NCBI GenBank assembly: GCA_002390845.1
Contig: DGQT01000077.1
Location: forward strand, 1-64,000
Source of the DNA: Chitinophagaceae bacterium UBA4407
GTDB lineage: Bacteria > Bacteroidota > Bacteroidia > Chitinophagales > Chitinophagaceae
DNA: 64,000 nucleotides
Direction: 5' to 3'
The notes beneath the pieces are model-generated. The model worked only from the letters and a program-made list of their open reading frames with translations. It was not told the origin of the DNA and searched no databases. The position numbers were made by a program, and so were the translations under genes. Position 1 is the stretch's first letter, and the number at the start of each line of letters is the position of its first letter. Shown here piece by piece: positions 1 through 8,493 of this stretch.

Positions 1-2
1 GT

Positions 3-146
3 TTTCAATACAAAGAAATTGCTGATAAACTTTTCCTCAGTTTAGAAACTGTGCGCACCTATGTGCGCCATATTTATGAGAAACTACAAGTGCATACCCG
101 CACCGAAGCATTGAATAAAATCAATGCGAAGAAAATTAGGGGATGA
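3..146 (+). CDS. LuxR-type HTH response regulator, C-terminal end (partial)
   Basis: Only the last 47 codons are inside the window. They read as a LuxR/NarL-type helix-turn-helix: KEIADKLFLS, then LETVRTYVRHIYEKL, then a final helix ending at a TGA. This is the recognition-helix end of a two-component response regulator, where a phosphorylated receiver domain would lie upstream, outside the window. The fold assignment is safe; target genes and the partner kinase cannot be told. It is the first of two different regulator types in the first kilobase, followed by a LytTR protein. Confidence 0.8.
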   Translation, partial: FQYKEIADKLFLSLETVRTYVRHIYEKLQVHTRTEALNKINAKKIRG

Positions 147-197
147 TCTTTTGGAAGTATTCATAAGCCCCTTTTACTGTTCCTCACACAGTTTATC

Positions 198-213
198 CTG
201 AAATCCATTTCAG
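198..213. repeat. Short inverted repeat CTGAAAT-cc-ATTTCAG
   Basis: A 7 bp inverted repeat with a 2-base centre, 52 bases after the LuxR gene stop. It resembles the 18 bp palindromes at 865 and 2269 (shared GAAAT/ATTTC half-sites). It could be a regulator operator or a weak hairpin; there is no U-tract. Confidence 0.4.
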
Positions 214-297
214 AATACTCTTTTACTACACCAATCCTATTTAGCCTTCAACAGTTGGTTAATTTCATACATAATATTCTCCCGGCTTACATTTCGT

Positions 298-351
298 AAT
301 ATCTACTTTAGTAGATATTCCTCTCTTAATTTATCTACTTATATGCGATTG
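298..351 (+). repeat. Repeated intergenic element with ATATCTACTTTAGTAGATAT palindrome, copy 1
   Basis: Holds a perfect 9 bp inverted repeat (ATATCTACT-tt-AGTAGATAT, 299-318) followed by a second TATCTACTT half-site and a conserved tail ending GCGATTG. A second copy with the same order lies at 10909-10961. This copy ends 67 bases before the LytTR gene, so it may be its promoter or operator. LytTR proteins bind repeated direct sites, so regulation by that protein is an inference only. Confidence 0.55.
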
Positions 352-418
352 ACAGAAATAATTATCTGTTGCATCTTTGAGTTGAAAAGATCAAAATAAG
401 CATTACAAAATCTTTTTT

Positions 419-859
419 ATGAATAGCAACCTTAACTTAAATAATAACAATATTAAACAAGCTTTCAACCAGTTAAGTTTAGTTTCAAAAGCAGATATTA
501 TTGTACCGGAACTTACAGTAGTAACAACATCATTATTACGCTTTGAAGAAAAAAGGGAACGGTATATATGGGTGCATCCCGAAGAAATATTTTTTGTTAT
601 AAGTTCGGACCATTATATAAAAGCGTTAATACAAAGCGGAAATCAAAAAAAATGGATGACCCGTCATTGTACCATCAAAGAACTACTTACAACATTGCCT
701 GCAGAGAATTTTATACGGCTTAATAAATTTTACCTGCTTAACCGAAATCATTATTCAGGTATTGATGAAAGAGAAAAAATGCTCTACCTGCTAAATGATT
801 TTTCTGTTCCTGTTCCCCACCGCATTTCGCGGTTTATAATTGAGATGATAAAGAAATAA
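419..859 (+). CDS. LytTR domain DNA-binding protein
   Basis: 146 residues. Residues 50-145 match the LytTR (LytR/AlgR) DNA-binding fold of beta strands: EEIFFVISSDHYIKAL, then a TIKELLTTLP helix, then FIRLNKFYLLNRNHY (family pattern F.R.H.S.LVN), then a closing VPVPHRIS strand. There is no receiver domain; the first 45 residues are Asn-rich and carry no recognisable sensor, so this is a stand-alone LytTR regulator. It is the only gene between the element at 298-351 and the palindrome at 865-882. A decayed copy of its last 22 codons plus 3' flank occurs at 2195-2296. Targets may be the surface-protein gene next door, by proximity only. Confidence 0.8.
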   Translation: MNSNLNLNNNNIKQAFNQLSLVSKADIIVPELTVVTTSLLRFEEKRERYIWVHPEEIFFVISSDHYIKALIQSGNQKKWMTRHCTIKELLTTLPAENFIRLNKFYLLNRNHYSGIDEREKMLYLLNDFSVPVPHRISRFIIEMIKK

Positions 860-864
860 CTATA

Positions 865-882
865 CGTGAAATGCATTTCACG
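865..882. repeat. Perfect 18 bp palindrome CGTGAAATGCATTTCACG, copy 1
   Basis: Exact dyad symmetry with no loop, beginning 6 bases after the LytTR stop codon. An identical copy sits at 2269-2286, also just after a LytTR-type stop codon. With no U-run it is more like a protein binding site than an intrinsic terminator. Confidence 0.7.
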
Positions 883-1105
883 AATTATTCTTGACTATGG
901 GTAATTGAAATTTTAAATTTAGAAAATAGTTGGGTTTTCAAAGATGATTTAGCCCGTAAAACGCCAGGCATAAAAGTTATTACAAACTAAGGTTTAAAAA
1001 CATTGTTGGAATACTGTAACAGACCATACATACGATATGAACATTCGGGTAGTAGAAATATATCAATAGAAAAGTCGATTCCATTTAATTCTAAAATACA
1101 GAGAC

Positions 1106-2182
1106 ATGAAAATCATATTATTTACATTTTTGAGTTTGTGTTGCCGGCTGACGGGAATAGCACAGCAAAATGAAAACACTAAAGACTTAACAGCAACCAT
1201 GCCCCTTTCATATTTCCATGGAAAGCATGTAGTAGCGTTTTATCCTTTTAGCGGAAATGCAAAAGATATAAGCGGAAACAAAAACAATCCTTCTTTCAAC
1301 AATGCTACATTGGTTACAGACAGGTTTGGAAATAAAAACTCCGCTTACAGCTTTGATGGAACTCAGTATATTAAAGGCTCCTGTACAAAATATCCCGGCG
1401 GTTCATTTACCATTTCATTCTGGTTTAAAATAGAAGACCTTCTTTCCAGGCACCAAAGCATAATGGGATACGGTGGCAATACCTGCGGAACATCTGTCTT
1501 AATCCTTTTCAACGAAAGAACACGTGAAGGAGCATACAGATCTGAAGGCCATTGTGCAGTGAATAGTTCTACAACCTCAAACGGGTATCCCCCAACAACA
1601 GATTGGAATAACTTCATTATTACTTCTGATATTGACAATACCACTACAAAATTTTACCTGAATGGGGTTTTGCTTGAAAAGTTTGAAAACACAGCATTTA
1701 AAAACACCTATATAACCGGAAAGGAATTTGCTTTTGGCACTATCCCGGGGCCCGATGGAATTGCTCCTTTTACAAACGATTATACCCTGAACATGACAGG
1801 TTCTTTGGATGATATTATCATTTTTGACAGGGCTTTAAATTCAAGATCTGTTGATACTTTATATCAGTCTTTCAAAAATGAACCTTCAGCAGTCAAAGCA
1901 ATTTCATCGGCCGAACTATCTGTATCATTGGCAAAACCTGCACTCTATCCTAACCCTTCAACGGGTAAGATAAACATTCAATATAATTATAACAGCGCTG
2001 GAAAAACGCAAATAAAAGTATTCGACCTGGCAGGTAAAATAGTATTTACTAAGACAGCAATGGCAATGAAAGGAAATAATATCTATAACCTTGATTTATC
2101 TCATTTAAAGCAAGGAATGTATTACCTCGAATTAACCGATGGTAATGAACAGACCCGGACGAAATTTATAATACAGAAATAA
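1106..2182 (+). CDS. LamG/concanavalin A-like surface protein with T9SS type A sorting domain
   Basis: 358 residues. An N-terminal signal peptide ends near IAQQ at residue 20. Residues 40-255 form a LamG-type beta sandwich (VVAFYPFSGNAKDISG, FGNKNSAYSFDGTQYI, FTISFWFKI, LDDIIIFDRAL), a fold used to bind sugars or proteins. Residues 280-358 are a T9SS C-terminal sorting domain (LYPNPSTGKI, KVFDLAGKIV, LKQGMYYLELTDG), so the protein should cross the outer membrane by the type IX system and be anchored or released. It has no catalytic domain, so it is probably an adhesin or binding protein. It is monocistronic, between the LytTR gene and its decayed copy. Confidence 0.85.
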   Translation: MKIILFTFLSLCCRLTGIAQQNENTKDLTATMPLSYFHGKHVVAFYPFSGNAKDISGNKNNPSFNNATLVTDRFGNKNSAYSFDGTQYIKGSCTKYPGGSFTISFWFKIEDLLSRHQSIMGYGGNTCGTSVLILFNERTREGAYRSEGHCAVNSSTTSNGYPPTTDWNNFIITSDIDNTTTKFYLNGVLLEKFENTAFKNTYITGKEFAFGTIPGPDGIAPFTNDYTLNMTGSLDDIIIFDRALNSRSVDTLYQSFKNEPSAVKAISSAELSVSLAKPALYPNPSTGKINIQYNYNSAGKTQIKVFDLAGKIVFTKTAMAMKGNNIYNLDLSHLKQGMYYLELTDGNEQTRTKFIIQK

Positions 2183-2194
2183 AAATCATTATTC

Positions 2195-2263
2195 ATGATG
2201 ATTCTTTCTGTTCCTATGCCACAACACATTTCACGGTCTATACTCGACAAGATTAAACAATAA
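2195..2263 (+). pseudogene. Remnant of a second LytTR gene (3' end only)
   Basis: The 23 codons read MMILSVPMPQHISRSILDKIKQ and stop, closely matching the C-terminus of the LytTR protein ending at 859 (SVPVPHRISRFIIEMIKK). Nucleotide similarity continues past both stops through the identical 18 bp palindrome and TTCTTG. No other LytTR segment is recognisable upstream, because the LamG gene ends at 2182. This is a truncated duplicate left by recombination. Confidence 0.7.
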
Positions 2264-2268
2264 CTATA

Positions 2269-2286
2269 CGTGAAATGCATTTCACG
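2269..2286. repeat. Perfect 18 bp palindrome CGTGAAATGCATTTCACG, copy 2
   Basis: Identical to 865-882 and at the same distance from a LytTR-type stop codon. The remaining DNA up to 2683 contains no gene that I recognise. Confidence 0.7.
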
Positions 2287-2683
2287 AAATATTCTTGGTG
2301 ATGTTTTTTTGCTTTTTTTATTTTGGTAGAAGCAAATAAATTTTCACAAATGCAAGTGCGGGTAAGACTGCTAAAAACAGAAGTTATAAAGAAATCAGTT
2401 GTTGCAAATGGACGCCATGGAACAATGCGATCAATTCATTATCAATGGAACATTTCGTTCTGCCGACCTCAGAGTCCCTGCAACGCACAAAGCTAGAGGA
2501 GGAGACTCTTCGGGGAAGGAAAATTTGATCTAGGCTACAGTAGAAAATGTATTAGAATTAATAAAAGGGAAGCTCTTTTTAAAAATCAAAAGTATTGCTA
2601 TTGTTTTGAGCCACTTATAATCCAAAAAATACAAGGAACCGTTACTGCTTGATTGATTTGGTTCTCATAAATTTTAAAAAATC

Positions 2684-2986
2684 ATGAAAACTGAGTTCGA
2701 ACCAATTGTAATTAATACAGTTGAAGACCTAAGAGAATTTGAAGAACACGTTCTTGCGAGAATGAAAAAGATATCCAACGGCGGATACCTATTTTATATA
2801 CATCCATTTATGCTATTGGAGGATATAGATGTTTCGATCAGCAAAGATTTGAAAATACAGATAATTAAAAGTGAACCTAGATTAAAACATCTGTCACCGA
2901 TTGCATATGATGCTCTAAAAACTAGTAATGAAAAACAGAATACAATATTTCATATTAACGGCCTCTTTAAAAATATAAAAAAATGA
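2684..2986 (+). CDS. Hypothetical protein, 100 aa
   Basis: I do not recognise this family. It is a mixed alpha/beta, charged, soluble protein without signal peptide or membrane segment (IVINTVEDLREFEEHVLARMKK near the N-terminus, then YLFYIHPFMLLEDIDVSI). The stop overlaps the start of the next gene (ATGA at 2983-2986), the usual sign of translational coupling, so it very probably acts with the 696-residue protein downstream. The start at 2684 lies a few bases after an A-rich stretch; no strong Shine-Dalgarno is seen, as is usual in Bacteroidota. Confidence 0.65.
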   Translation: MKTEFEPIVINTVEDLREFEEHVLARMKKISNGGYLFYIHPFMLLEDIDVSISKDLKIQIIKSEPRLKHLSPIAYDALKTSNEKQNTIFHINGLFKNIKK

Positions 2987-5073
2987 ATGAATTAGCGGGT
3001 TTTGATTTTGCATTGGAGATTTCGCATGCAGTCATTCTCAAGTTCATCAAGAGGGATTTTAGGTTTTTAGCCGTCCATGCAGCTCCGCCATTTCAAATTG
3101 TTTATCCAATCGCGGGAAATTTGGCGCGTGTTTATATGATAGTAGAAGACATAAATTTCGATTTCCAAGATGGCAACATGATAATGCTCAAATTGAAATT
3201 TGATAGAACTTCAATTTCTTTTACTGACGGAACAACTCCTGTGTTCCCACTTGACGGAAGTATTTTAATAAGTAACATTAATATACGACTAATAGATACA
3301 GCAGCAACTAAAAAAAGTGTAATAGTAAATTATGACAGTGTAAACGAGGATGATATCAGAATAGATTTTAGTGAAGATTCAGAAAACATATTAAAAGAAA
3401 AATATGGTGATCATATAAATGAATTCAGAGACCTATTGAAAAATGAAATTGCGCGAGAAACTAGAAATTTACCAAATATATCATTTCCAATTGAATTTAC
3501 CGTAATCCCCGGACACAACGGATCATTTTCGCCTTTACAATTTGAGGTTTTGGGATTGAAATGTATTACTAACGGAGATAAAACAAAACAAGGTGCTTGC
3601 ATAATGGGAAACTTTTCAGTTGCAAATCATGGAAATGGTAATCTAAGTCAAAAGACAGAAATAGCAATTACTAACGGAAAGGATATACGTATAAGCCTTT
3701 CTTCCCAAGCTTATCATTCTGAAATCTTTTGTAAATCATTAAGGGAGGTATTGGGGGCAGGAAATGTAAGTGATCTGCCTTCTTCCTGCGGTAACGCGGC
3801 AACCATAGATTTTAGAGGTGTGACCCTCACAGAGATTAAAGATTCATTTAAGGACTCACTAATAGAAATTAACGGCAAGTATTCTAAATTAGATAATACA
3901 GTAACATGTTTATGGGGAGCTCCGGGATACACTATATCAGGTAGTTTTAGAAAAACGATTAGTCTATCGATTCAAAATTCTTTAATTAGCAGTCAAGAAA
4001 TTGAATTCGTTGAAACAGATATTAATGTACATAATAATTGCTTTCCTGATGATCCCCTTTCACTGTGGGCAGCGAAAACTTTCGTTGATCCGTTTGTGAC
4101 GGACGTACTAGGAAAAACCATTGACCGGTTAGTGCCTAGTCAGCAATCACCAAATACCTCGAATGCAGTGCTACCAAATCTCGTAACTGGAACGGTCTTA
4201 AATGAAATTATAATTTCGCCTGAGGTATTATCAATTCAAGGTAGAGTTTCTGTATTTCCAGGTCCATTAATGCAAAAGTCATTGGAACTTTTTGGTTCTG
4301 TAAACTCGCAGCCTTATGTCCAAACTGTTCAGGGAACATTTGTACCTGCTGATACATCATGCCGTAATATGAAACCTGAATATGTTACAACCGAATCCAA
4401 GGTCGTTCAATATGCGGAGTATTCAATTAGATATAAAATGCTATGTCCTCCCGTTACTCTCTCTTGGTCAATTATCTTTGTTAATGGTGACGGCGACCTA
4501 GAAGCGATCGACATACCAGATGGATATAGAACACATAATTTTACGATTAATACTTTCTTTCCAGCTCCTTTGCCATCCGGACATTTCATTATTAGACCAG
4601 TACAAGTTATTTCTATAGTTGTCGGCAATACAATCACCTTTATTAACAGACCTGAAGATGGGGTATATTCTTTCAGATTAGCTGTGACGGCAGTAGACTG
4701 CACAAATGAGAATGCAAATGCATACGCAGACATATATTTTACCGGTGATGTAATTGAAATAGAGCCCGCATATAAGCGTGATTTAATGACGTGCATGGCA
4801 AATCATTTTCATGATCTTGCTAATTACGCAGCAAGCCACTCCAAATATATTTGGCATGAAAGATTTTCTTTGGATATGATAATACCGATAGACCATCCCA
4901 ATCCTGGTGATTTACTAAAATCTTTTCAGCGAATCGCTGCAATTGGCACACCGGAAGCTCTTAAACTATTGGGAAATATAAAGGTGGCACATGAACTTTC
5001 AACCTATAGTACGATTTTATATAGCGAATCACAAAACAGAACACAAAGATTAAATATTAAACCGGAAATTTAA
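2983..5073 (+). CDS. Hypothetical 696 aa beta-rich protein (possible lipid-binding TULIP-like fold)
   Basis: Unrecognised large protein, coupled to the upstream 100-residue gene by a 4-base overlap. No signal peptide or transmembrane segment. The N-terminus (GFDFALEISHAVILKFIK) is a helix of the kind that opens bacterial TULIP-type lipid-binding domains (P47/OrfX, BPI-like), followed by long alternating beta strands; this link is a weak resemblance, not a match. Residues 480-570 look like an Ig/PKD-type beta module. A helical C-terminal stretch (MTCMANHFHDLANYAASH, ending with SFQRIAAIGTPEALKLLG) differs from the rest. The next gene encodes a lipoprotein, so the three may form one unit. Function unknown. 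Confidence 0.6.
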   Translation: MNELAGFDFALEISHAVILKFIKRDFRFLAVHAAPPFQIVYPIAGNLARVYMIVEDINFDFQDGNMIMLKLKFDRTSISFTDGTTPVFPLDGSILISNINIRLIDTAATKKSVIVNYDSVNEDDIRIDFSEDSENILKEKYGDHINEFRDLLKNEIARETRNLPNISFPIEFTVIPGHNGSFSPLQFEVLGLKCITNGDKTKQGACIMGNFSVANHGNGNLSQKTEIAITNGKDIRISLSSQAYHSEIFCKSLREVLGAGNVSDLPSSCGNAATIDFRGVTLTEIKDSFKDSLIEINGKYSKLDNTVTCLWGAPGYTISGSFRKTISLSIQNSLISSQEIEFVETDINVHNNCFPDDPLSLWAAKTFVDPFVTDVLGKTIDRLVPSQQSPNTSNAVLPNLVTGTVLNEIIISPEVLSIQGRVSVFPGPLMQKSLELFGSVNSQPYVQTVQGTFVPADTSCRNMKPEYVTTESKVVQYAEYSIRYKMLCPPVTLSWSIIFVNGDGDLEAIDIPDGYRTHNFTINTFFPAPLPSGHFIIRPVQVISIVVGNTITFINRPEDGVYSFRLAVTAVDCTNENANAYADIYFTGDVIEIEPAYKRDLMTCMANHFHDLANYAASHSKYIWHERFSLDMIIPIDHPNPGDLLKSFQRIAAIGTPEALKLLGNIKVAHELSTYSTILYSESQNRTQRLNIKPEI

Positions 5074-5175
5074 ACACAAAAACTACCAAGGCTTGTACTA
5101 CACGATTAAACTACTTAAGGTATTTATTACAATGAAAGAAACAGCATTCATTTCTTTAAATAAAAATTCACAAAA

Positions 5176-5883
5176 ATGAAAAAAAGAACTCTGACTCGAA
5201 GCTTTTTTTTGTCTCTTATTATCTTTTTTTTGTCGCTTATTATCGTTGTTTGTGTCCCTTTTGTACTTACTGGATGTATATATGGAGCATCAGGAAATTC
5301 TAAAGCAACCTTACAAGTATCGTTAGACAACGGTCAAACAAAGTGGTTTAAGGTATGGATTTGCCAAAATTATACTCCGAACATAGAATTACGATGGGAA
5401 ACAGATTGTGATGGGGACATTAGCATCAGCCCGGGTCTAGGGCAAATTGGATCCCCAACCGGGACCAAAACAATAGATCCTCCAGCTCAAACTCAAGAGT
5501 ATAAATTAGATGCGAGTTGTACACTATTTGATGAAGGGACGAAAAAAGCCACGGTTTACGTTGTTACAAATGGGATGGCTCAAAATATGCCAGTCTATTG
5601 GAATAAAGATCAGGGTTGGTATTTCGATATTAATCCCGCGCAAATAGGAACAGATGCCGTGCAAGTAACTCATATCTCAATTGGAAATCCGGCTGGCGTT
5701 ACATGGCATTTAACAAAGACAAACTGGTTAGGGGTAGTAGAGTATAACGGAGATTTTGAAAAGGATGTAAATTTTGCGTTCGCGGGTAAATATTATATCA
5801 CTTTTACTAATAATGGCCCGCCACAGACATATTATGCTACCGACTACCCGCTACAGGTAAACTTACAACTTGGCTGTAAATAA
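5176..5883 (+). CDS. Hypothetical lipoprotein
   Basis: 235 residues with a basic start (MKKRTLTRSFF), a hydrophobic stretch and a lipobox LTGC at about residues 31-34, so it should be lipidated at that Cys and exported. The mature part is a Cys-containing beta-rich domain (Cys pairs around residues 58, 74 and 111) without a known motif. It starts 102 bases after the 696-residue gene on the same strand, and an Lgt-type transferase follows 190 bases later. That neighbourhood suggests, but does not prove, that the lipoprotein is a substrate of that enzyme. Confidence 0.65.
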   Translation: MKKRTLTRSFFLSLIIFFLSLIIVVCVPFVLTGCIYGASGNSKATLQVSLDNGQTKWFKVWICQNYTPNIELRWETDCDGDISISPGLGQIGSPTGTKTIDPPAQTQEYKLDASCTLFDEGTKKATVYVVTNGMAQNMPVYWNKDQGWYFDINPAQIGTDAVQVTHISIGNPAGVTWHLTKTNWLGVVEYNGDFEKDVNFAFAGKYYITFTNNGPPQTYYATDYPLQVNLQLGCK

Positions 5884-6074
5884 TCGTAACCGATTTCATG
5901 TAAAAATCAGCTTAAAGTTGCTTTTGGCCAAGACTAACAAGATGCTTGGGGAACTAGTAGTTATAGTGTTATGTTCTGATAATCCAAGTCGATATCCGAC
6001 GATCAAGTCGCCTGATTATCGCTTACTTTATAGGGGATAAAAACACTTCAAGAATTTCTAAATGATCAATCAGA

Positions 6075-6851
6075 ATGCACCCTGTCTTATTTCAAATTGG
6101 CAATATCAAAATTTACAGTTATGGTTTAATGATCTCCCTTGGCATCATCGCCAGCATAGCATACGTGGCCATTCAAGGCAAGAAAGAGATCGGGCTAAGG
6201 TTTAATACTGCAAATTCTCTTTTTCTTTGCATTTTCCTCGCGGCCTTTGTCGGTGGAAAGGTGTTTCTCTTTTTTGAAGACCCATCTTCTTATATGGACG
6301 AGCCGATGAAAATACTAGCTGGTGGTGGATTTGTTTTTTATGGATCGTTTCTATTTGCTATTCCTGCGATATATTGTTTTTTTAAGAACCATAAACTGCC
6401 GCCGTATCAAATGCTTGACATCATGGCAATTGCGACCTGCATCGTTCACATTTTTGGGAGAATTGGATGTTTTATGGCTGGATGTTGCTATGGAAAACCG
6501 ACGAGTTCTTTCTTAGGTGTTACGTTTACTGATCCCGGCTCCCTAGCTGATCCAAAGAACACGCCTTTGCATCCCACTCAGCTGTATGAAGCATCGTTTA
6601 TTTTTTTACTGATGCTATTCATTCTTTATCTGCGCGACAAACAGTCCTTTCACGGCCAATTGTTTCTTACCTATATGTTTTTGTATGGAATGGGAAGATT
6701 TGTGCTTGAATATTTTCGTGGCGAACATTCAAGAGGATTTATTATTGAAGGTATTCTTTCAGATTCGCAGTTGGTCGCACTCTTGATCATACCCGTTGTG
6801 TTAATGATCTATTTTAGGTGGTCGCGGAATAATAAGCTAGTGTTATCTTAA
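6075..6851 (+). CDS. lgt: Prolipoprotein diacylglyceryl transferase (Lgt) family protein
   Basis: 258 residues, multi-pass inner-membrane protein. Lgt moves a diacylglyceryl group from phosphatidylglycerol to the lipobox Cys of prolipoproteins. Family landmarks visible: the MHPVLFQIGNIKIYSYGLM start, a central GRIGCFMAGCCYGKPT signature at about residues 134-149, HPTQLYE at about 172, and GRFVLEYFRGEHSRG near 213. The central signature is Cys-rich (GCC), whereas the housekeeping Bacteroidota Lgt, as I recall it, reads GRIGCQ.SGDGD.G. This may therefore be an accessory paralogue serving the local lipoprotein; the substrate link is an inference. Confidence 0.83.
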   Translation: MHPVLFQIGNIKIYSYGLMISLGIIASIAYVAIQGKKEIGLRFNTANSLFLCIFLAAFVGGKVFLFFEDPSSYMDEPMKILAGGGFVFYGSFLFAIPAIYCFFKNHKLPPYQMLDIMAIATCIVHIFGRIGCFMAGCCYGKPTSSFLGVTFTDPGSLADPKNTPLHPTQLYEASFIFLLMLFILYLRDKQSFHGQLFLTYMFLYGMGRFVLEYFRGEHSRGFIIEGILSDSQLVALLIIPVVLMIYFRWSRNNKLVLS

Positions 6852-7187
6852 TCATTAGTTGACTGATATAATTTTTTCAATTTCGCTATCGTTTCTTTAG
6901 ATGTAAACTGCCGATTAATTTTTACTGTTTTTATTGTTGCTTTTTTCTGCGCACGCTTTCACTTCGTCGTTAATTTTCATCATAGTGGCGGAATTGTATC
7001 AGCAGCTTCAACAATTTTTATTCTAAAAATATGCCTTCGGCTACAGTGGGTTAAGAAAAGTGGCATTCTTTTTTTGAAAGTACCTAAGAAAAAAGATCAT
7101 CTAACTTTCATTTGCTGAATGAAAAGAAGGAATATCAAAATCTCAGGTGTCATTGTTTGAACACATTAAAATTTTTGTCTCACGTGA
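6852..7187. other. Gene-free stretch
   Basis: No supported gene, repeat or terminator. A Lys-rich minus-strand reading near 6850-6990 would need a frameshift to make a 45-residue peptide and was not accepted. Confidence 0.5.
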
Positions 7188-8108
7188 ATGAAGGAGTTTC
7201 ATATATATATAAGTGAGTACTGCCGATATGTAAATAAGAAATTATTTTTTCTTTCTATTCTACAAACCGCTGTCCTCATTTATTTGAACTATCATAATCA
7301 ACTGAAATGGTCGTTTACTCTTGCTGAATTCTTTGGTTTGCCCCAATTCTTTGGATATTATTTTCTTTTTGCTTTAGCTTTTATATTACCTTATTTTTTT
7401 TACGGACTAACCGAAAAAAAAATCTTTAACAATATAATTTTTATCGCCTTTCTAATCATAGCACCGGCTATTTATTGTATAAGAATGGCGTGGCACATTG
7501 AAATTCCAATATCTAATAATATATATTACAATGCATACTGGAACTATATTTATTATCTCCCCCTTCGATTACTGATTATCACTACTGTTTTATTATTAGC
7601 GTGGAGGTTATTTGATAAGGATCAAACCTTTTATGGGATTACAAAAAAACACTTTAAATGCAAACCCTATCTATTGATCTTATTATGCATAATGCCTTTA
7701 ATTCTTGCAGCGTCGACGCAGGGAGATTTTCTTGCCGTATATCCAAATTTAAATTCTTTAACTAATATTAACGAAGTCATTCATTTGACATGGGCTCATC
7801 AATTACTGTTCGAAATTTCTTATGGGTGTGATTTTGTGGGTGTGGAATTGTTCTTTCGGGGTTTTCTCATTCTTGCTTTTGTGAAATGGGTTGGGATGGA
7901 TTCTATTTTACCAATGGCTTGTTTTTATTGCACAATTCATTTTGGGAAACCGCTTGCTGAGTGCATTGGTTCTTACTTCGGAGGGCTGTTTTTGGGAATT
8001 ATTATTTACAATACAAAATCAATTTATGGAGGTGTAATTATTCATCTAGGCATTGGCTGGTTTATGGAAATAGGAGGGTATGTTGGAAATATGATTAGGA
8101 CAACATAA
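7188..8108 (+). CDS. CPBP-like (CAAX protease/bacteriocin-processing) membrane protein, degenerate motifs
   Basis: 306 residues with about eight hydrophobic segments. The C-terminal third looks like the CPBP/Abi intramembrane metalloprotease domain: VELFFRGFLILAF at about residue 221 (motif 1 is EExxxR, here VExxxR), FYCTIHFGKP near 246 (motif 2, F..xH) and IIHLGIGWF near 284 (motif 3, H...N/H region). The first Glu of motif 1 is replaced by Val and motif 3 is atypical, so catalysis is uncertain. Members mature peptides or confer self-immunity. It lies 336 bases after the Lgt-type gene on the same strand and may share its context. Confidence 0.6.
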   Translation: MKEFHIYISEYCRYVNKKLFFLSILQTAVLIYLNYHNQLKWSFTLAEFFGLPQFFGYYFLFALAFILPYFFYGLTEKKIFNNIIFIAFLIIAPAIYCIRMAWHIEIPISNNIYYNAYWNYIYYLPLRLLIITTVLLLAWRLFDKDQTFYGITKKHFKCKPYLLILLCIMPLILAASTQGDFLAVYPNLNSLTNINEVIHLTWAHQLLFEISYGCDFVGVELFFRGFLILAFVKWVGMDSILPMACFYCTIHFGKPLAECIGSYFGGLFLGIIIYNTKSIYGGVIIHLGIGWFMEIGGYVGNMIRTT

Positions 8109-8144
8109 TAATCTCCTACTTCGTAGCAATTTATATGACACGTT

Positions 8145-8314
8145 GTTCCAAGTCTTCCGCAGAGCGACCAGGAACTTAAGATAAAAGTCTTTCTGTGAAA
8201 GGAGTTATTGGTACAATTATGATTGTAAAGAATACAACCTAACCAACTCTTTGTTCAGGATGTTCCGCAGGGCATCCTGAACTTTTGATAAAACCCTTTC
8301 TGTAAAAGGCATTT
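8145..8314. repeat. Two tandem hairpin elements with conserved TTCCGCAG loop
   Basis: Two imperfect copies (8145-8206 and 8253-8314). Copy 2 begins with a perfect 10 bp stem GTTCAGGATG/CATCCTGAAC around the loop TTCCGCAGGG; copy 1 has the same loop start and an 8 of 10 matching stem. Both are followed by GATAAAA and CTTTCTGT(G/A)AAAGG, itself a small hairpin. REP-like element or paired terminators after the CPBP-like gene. Confidence 0.65.
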
Positions 8315-8391
8315 GAAAAACAATGGCAGAAAATAACTGCGACTGCATATTTAAATTCGTTTGCCGATAACTGCCGAGTAAATTTCAGAAC

Positions 8392-8440
8392 GTACAAGAG
8401 TGCGACGCAAGAAATGCTTCATAGCATTACTGCTGTTTGG
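8392..8440 (+). repeat. Dispersed GCGACGCAA repeat, forward copy
   Basis: Core GTACAAGAGTGCGACGCAA followed by GCTTCATAG and TGCTGTTTGG. 46 of 49 bases are shared with 11075-11123. It ends 53 bases before a T9SS protein gene, so it forms part of that gene's upstream region. Confidence 0.85.
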
Positions 8441-8493
8441 TAAAAAATATCATACCTTTTATAATGGATAAATAACAAACTAAACTACCAATC

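Noticed and set aside
6850..6990. Minus-strand Lys-rich reading ending KETIAKLKKLYQSTND
   Set aside because: Needs a frameshift to connect to a start (MMKINDEVKA); 45 residues is too short to judge, so no gene called.
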